NCBI GenBank assembly: GCA_903919215.1
Contig: CAIXHI010000511.1
Location: 1 to 7,265 of the forward strand
DNA length: 7,265 bases
Direction: 5' to 3'
From: an uncultured Acidimicrobiaceae bacterium
GTDB taxonomy: Bacteria > Actinomycetota > Acidimicrobiia > Acidimicrobiales > Ilumatobacteraceae
The position numbers and the translations under genes were made by a program. The first letter of the stretch is position 1; each line of letters opens with the position of its first letter. A model generated the notes under the pieces. That model saw nothing but the letters and a program-made list of their open reading frames with translations. It ran no database searches and was not told the DNA's origin. Below, piece after piece: positions 5,171 through 7,265 of the stretch.

Positions 5171-6148
5171 ATGCGCGCTGTCGTCCTGCACTCCCATGGT
5201 GGTCCCGAGGTCCTCACGATCGAGGATGTCGCCGACCCGATTGCCGGTCCTGATGAAGTGGTGGTGCGCATCGCTGCGACTGCCCTGAATCGCGCCGACC
5301 TGTTGCAGCGAATGGGCGCGTATCCCGACCCTCGCGGCCTGTCGCCGGAGATCCCCGGTCTCGAGTTTGCTGGCACGGTGGAGTCGGTGGGTCAACGGGC
5401 GCGGATGTGGAAGGTCGGCGACCGGGTGATGGGGATCGAGGCGGGGGGCGGGTACGCCCAGCGCATTGCCACCCACGAACGGCAGCTGCTGGCGGTACCG
5501 GCGGGCATCGACCTCATCGATGCCGCCGCCATTCCGGAAGTGTTCCTCACTGCGTGGGATGCACTGGTGCTCCAGGGGGGCCTCACGAGTGGTCGTTGGG
5601 CGCTCGTTCATGCCGGCGCCAGTGGCGTCGGCACGGCTGCCATCCAGATCGCGAAAGCCATCGGAGCGCGGGTCGCGGTGACGGTGTCGGCGGGCAAGGC
5701 GACGCTGTGTCATGAACTGGGTGCCGACCTCGTACTACAACGGTCGCCGCACACCTGGTTGGCCGACGCCACTGCCGCTGTGCCGGCTGGGTTCGACGTG
5801 GTGCTCGATGTGATCGGCGGCGAGGAGGTCGACCGCAACCTGCAGGCAGTCGCGTTGAAGGGCACCATCGTCCAGGTCGGCTTGATGGGTGGTGGTCGCA
5901 CACCCGTCAATGTCGGGTTGCTGCTGGCCAAGCGCGTCCGTTGGGTGGGCACCACCCTGCGCACGCGTCCGATCGAGGAGAAGGTGGCAGTCACTCGCCG
6001 ATTCGCTGCCGAGATGCTGCCCCTGTTCGACAGCGGGGCCCTGCGCCCGGTGATCGACCGACGTTTCCCGCTTGATCAGATCGGCGAGGCCCATCGCGTC
6101 ATGGAGAGCAACGCCAACGCGGGCAAGATCGTCGTCACCGTACCGTGA
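5171..6148 (+). CDS. NADPH:quinone oxidoreductase, PIG3-like MDR family
   Basis: This 325-aa protein belongs to the zinc-free medium-chain dehydrogenase/reductase superfamily. The N-terminal GroES-like half carries ALNRADLLQRMGAYPDPRG (38-56) and IPGLEFAGTV (61-70), followed by VGDRVMGIEAGGGYAQ. The Rossmann half carries the nucleotide-binding loop HAGASGVGTAAIQIAKA (147-163) and later GTIVQVGLMGG. No structural or catalytic zinc cysteine set is present; the only cysteine is Cys180. The length and the AYP-P-G substrate-loop motif match the PIG3/TP53I3 type of quinone reductase, which reduces quinones with NADPH, so a role in quinone or redox-stress metabolism is likely. The natural substrate is unknown. 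The ATG follows the HIT stop after only 4 nt and has no strong Shine-Dalgarno sequence, so translation is probably coupled. The start codon lies in the centre of a 10-bp palindrome (5167-5176). The 3' end overlaps the convergent molybdoenzyme gene by 14 bp. Confidence 0.93.
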   Translation: MRAVVLHSHGGPEVLTIEDVADPIAGPDEVVVRIAATALNRADLLQRMGAYPDPRGLSPEIPGLEFAGTVESVGQRARMWKVGDRVMGIEAGGGYAQRIATHERQLLAVPAGIDLIDAAAIPEVFLTAWDALVLQGGLTSGRWALVHAGASGVGTAAIQIAKAIGARVAVTVSAGKATLCHELGADLVLQRSPHTWLADATAAVPAGFDVVLDVIGGEEVDRNLQAVALKGTIVQVGLMGGGRTPVNVGLLLAKRVRWVGTTLRTRPIEEKVAVTRRFAAEMLPLFDSGALRPVIDRRFPLDQIGEAHRVMESNANAGKIVVTVP

Positions 6149-6150
6149 CG
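6133..6150. repeat. Inverted repeat spanning both convergent stop codons
   Basis: CGTCAC (6133-6138) and GTGACG (6145-6150) form a perfect 6-bp stem with a 6-nt loop. Each arm contains one TGA stop: the quinone reductase stop at 6146-6148 and the molybdoenzyme stop at 6137-6135 on the other strand. It could act as a bidirectional transcript-end hairpin, but no T-run flanks it on either side. Confidence 0.4.
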
Positions 6151-7265
6151 CGAATGGTGTGGTAACCGGTCGCCCCATCAGGTGCCGGGTCGGCACGCGC
6201 TGCAGTCTGGGTGACGCCGGTCTTGTCGGTCGCCCGCACCATGATCTCGTGGTCTCCCGGTGTTGCATCCCACTCGATCATCCACTGACGCCATGAGTCG
6301 TCGGTGACGTCGGTGCCGAGTTCGGCAACTCGCCACTCGCCGTCGTCGACGCGCACCTCGACCTTGTTGATCCCTCGATGTTGGGCCCAGGCAACGCCGG
6401 CGATCGGCTGACGAACGGCAGTCAGATCGTTCCCGACGCGCGGCACATCGATGCGCGACTCGGTCTTCACTGGCGCTTCCTTCGCCCACCCACGCGGCAC
6501 CCAGTAGCCCTGCGGTTCCCATGTGGTGAGTTCGATGTTCGACAACCACTTCGTCGCGCTGACGTAGCCGTACAACCCAGGCACGACGAGACGCGCCGGG
6601 TAGCCGTGCTCGAGCGGCAACGTCGTGCCGTTCATGCCCAGCGCGATCATCGCATCGCGCCCGTCGAACGCGACCTTCACCGGAAACCCGCAGGTCCACC
6701 CGTCGAGGCTGGTGCTGTACACCTGCTGCGCCTCGGCGTGCACACCCGCCTGCTGCAGCAGGTCGGTCAACAGCACGCCGCGCCACAGGGCATTGCCGAT
6801 GTATTCGCCGCCGACCCCGTTGCTGACGCAGCACAGCGTGACAATCCGCTCGACCTGTGGCAGCGCCAACAACTCGGCGTAGCTGAACGACAGTTCGTTG
6901 TCGACCATCCCGGTGATCGTCAGCTTCCACTTGTCCACGTCGATGCGGGGGAACGAGAGCGCAGTGTCGATGCGATAGAAGTCGCCGTTGGGGGTGATGT
7001 ATGGCGTGGCGTCGAACAGCTCTGCGCCGTGCACGTCGATGCCGGGGTCGGTTCCCAACTCGGGCAACGGCTTGGCCGCGTCGTTGCGGATGGCGCTGAC
7101 CCGACGGCGTTCGACCACCTGGCCGATGCTGCCGGCAGTGAGTGCGCCGACTGCAGTCGCGCCGCCGGCGATGAGGAAGCGGCGACGGTCCCAGCCCAAC
7201 GGTGCCCGCGACTCATGCGGGTACTCGAGGGCTGCTGGTCGCTGACGAACGAGTCGGTACAACGC
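6135..7265 (-). CDS. Sulfite-oxidase-family molybdopterin oxidoreductase, N-terminus beyond the right edge
   Basis: 376 residues are visible and the frame is open to the window edge, so the true start is probably outside. Counting from the edge, a basic stretch with WDRRRFLIAGG (25-35) and a hydrophobic run follow. This is either a Tat-type signal (RRxFL) or the last helix of an N-terminal membrane domain, as some actinobacterial relatives have. The molybdopterin domain covers about 85-265. The molybdenum-ligand cysteine is most likely Cys146 in TLCCVSNGVGGEYIGNALW. Substrate-pocket and cofactor marks include LEHGYPARLVVPGLYGYVS and KWLSNIEL, equivalent to the DHGFPVRVVVPG region of sulfite oxidases. 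The C-terminal third (from about 290, GVAWAQHRGINKVEVRVDDG) is the Ig-like dimerisation domain. The enzyme probably performs an oxygen-atom transfer or reductase reaction outside the cytoplasm. The electron partner and substrate are unknown. Many relatives have a Glu after the SN pair where this one has Gly. It is convergent with the quinone reductase, with a 14-bp overlap. Confidence 0.9.
   Translation of the reverse strand, partial: ALYRLVRQRPAALEYPHESRAPLGWDRRRFLIAGGATAVGALTAGSIGQVVERRRVSAIRNDAAKPLPELGTDPGIDVHGAELFDATPYITPNGDFYRIDTALSFPRIDVDKWKLTITGMVDNELSFSYAELLALPQVERIVTLCCVSNGVGGEYIGNALWRGVLLTDLLQQAGVHAEAQQVYSTSLDGWTCGFPVKVAFDGRDAMIALGMNGTTLPLEHGYPARLVVPGLYGYVSATKWLSNIELTTWEPQGYWVPRGWAKEAPVKTESRIDVPRVGNDLTAVRQPIAGVAWAQHRGINKVEVRVDDGEWRVAELGTDVTDDSWRQWMIEWDATPGDHEIMVRATDKTGVTQTAARADPAPDGATGYHTIRVTVR

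Noticed and set aside
4177..5376. Long minus-strand open frame (399 codons) across the kinase end, HIT and quinone reductase start
   Set aside because: It crosses three well-supported plus-strand genes and two of their boundaries, and shows no domain or promoter. It is a shadow frame.
6178..6930. Second minus-strand frame (250 codons) inside the molybdoenzyme gene
   Set aside because: The Arg-rich shadow product has no domain, and the overlapping frame carries clear sulfite-oxidase-family motifs.

Overview
The window is GC-rich, densely packed bacterial DNA with GTG as well as ATG starts. Several promoters look leaderless, with a TANNNT hexamer 6-7 nt before the start codon. Together with a HIT protein resembling mycobacterial Ap4A phosphorylase, this points to an actinobacterium. 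An acidimicrobial-type lineage is my guess from overall character and is not proven. I see no tRNA, rRNA, CRISPR, insertion sequence or phage gene, and no gene-free stretch above about 110 bases.

Left arm, minus strand (read right to left from 2701 to 1): a soluble hybrid histidine kinase (PAS-HisKA-HATPase-receiver, 510 aa). It is followed by a tandem run of small exported proteins of no family I recognise. Two are complete (2701 > 1169, then 1084 > 650, then 541 > 98). A third gene starts at 90 and leaves the window exactly at the end of its signal peptide. The two complete proteins each have a predicted mature part of 120 residues, four cysteines at identical positions, no gaps between them and about 72% identity by hand count.

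Centre: a second kinase-like protein (614 aa, 2771-4615, plus strand) is transcribed divergently from the hybrid kinase across a 69-bp promoter region. It has PAS-like sensor segments and an intact HisKA histidine. Its ATPase domain has lost the N-box asparagines and the G1 aspartate while keeping an F-box-like stretch and the G2 glycines. The pair may work together, with the hybrid kinase supplying ATP-dependent activity (inference).

Right arm, plus strand: a HIT-family nucleotide hydrolase/phosphorylase and a PIG3-type NADPH:quinone oxidoreductase form a two-gene unit (4-nt gap) with its own leaderless-type promoter. Converging on it from the right edge is a sulfite-oxidase-family molybdopterin enzyme on the minus strand. 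Its N-terminus lies outside the window, and its stop codon overlaps the quinone reductase stop inside a small palindrome.

The parts most worth following up are the repeated four-cysteine secreted proteins next to the sensor-kinase pair, and the degenerate second kinase.
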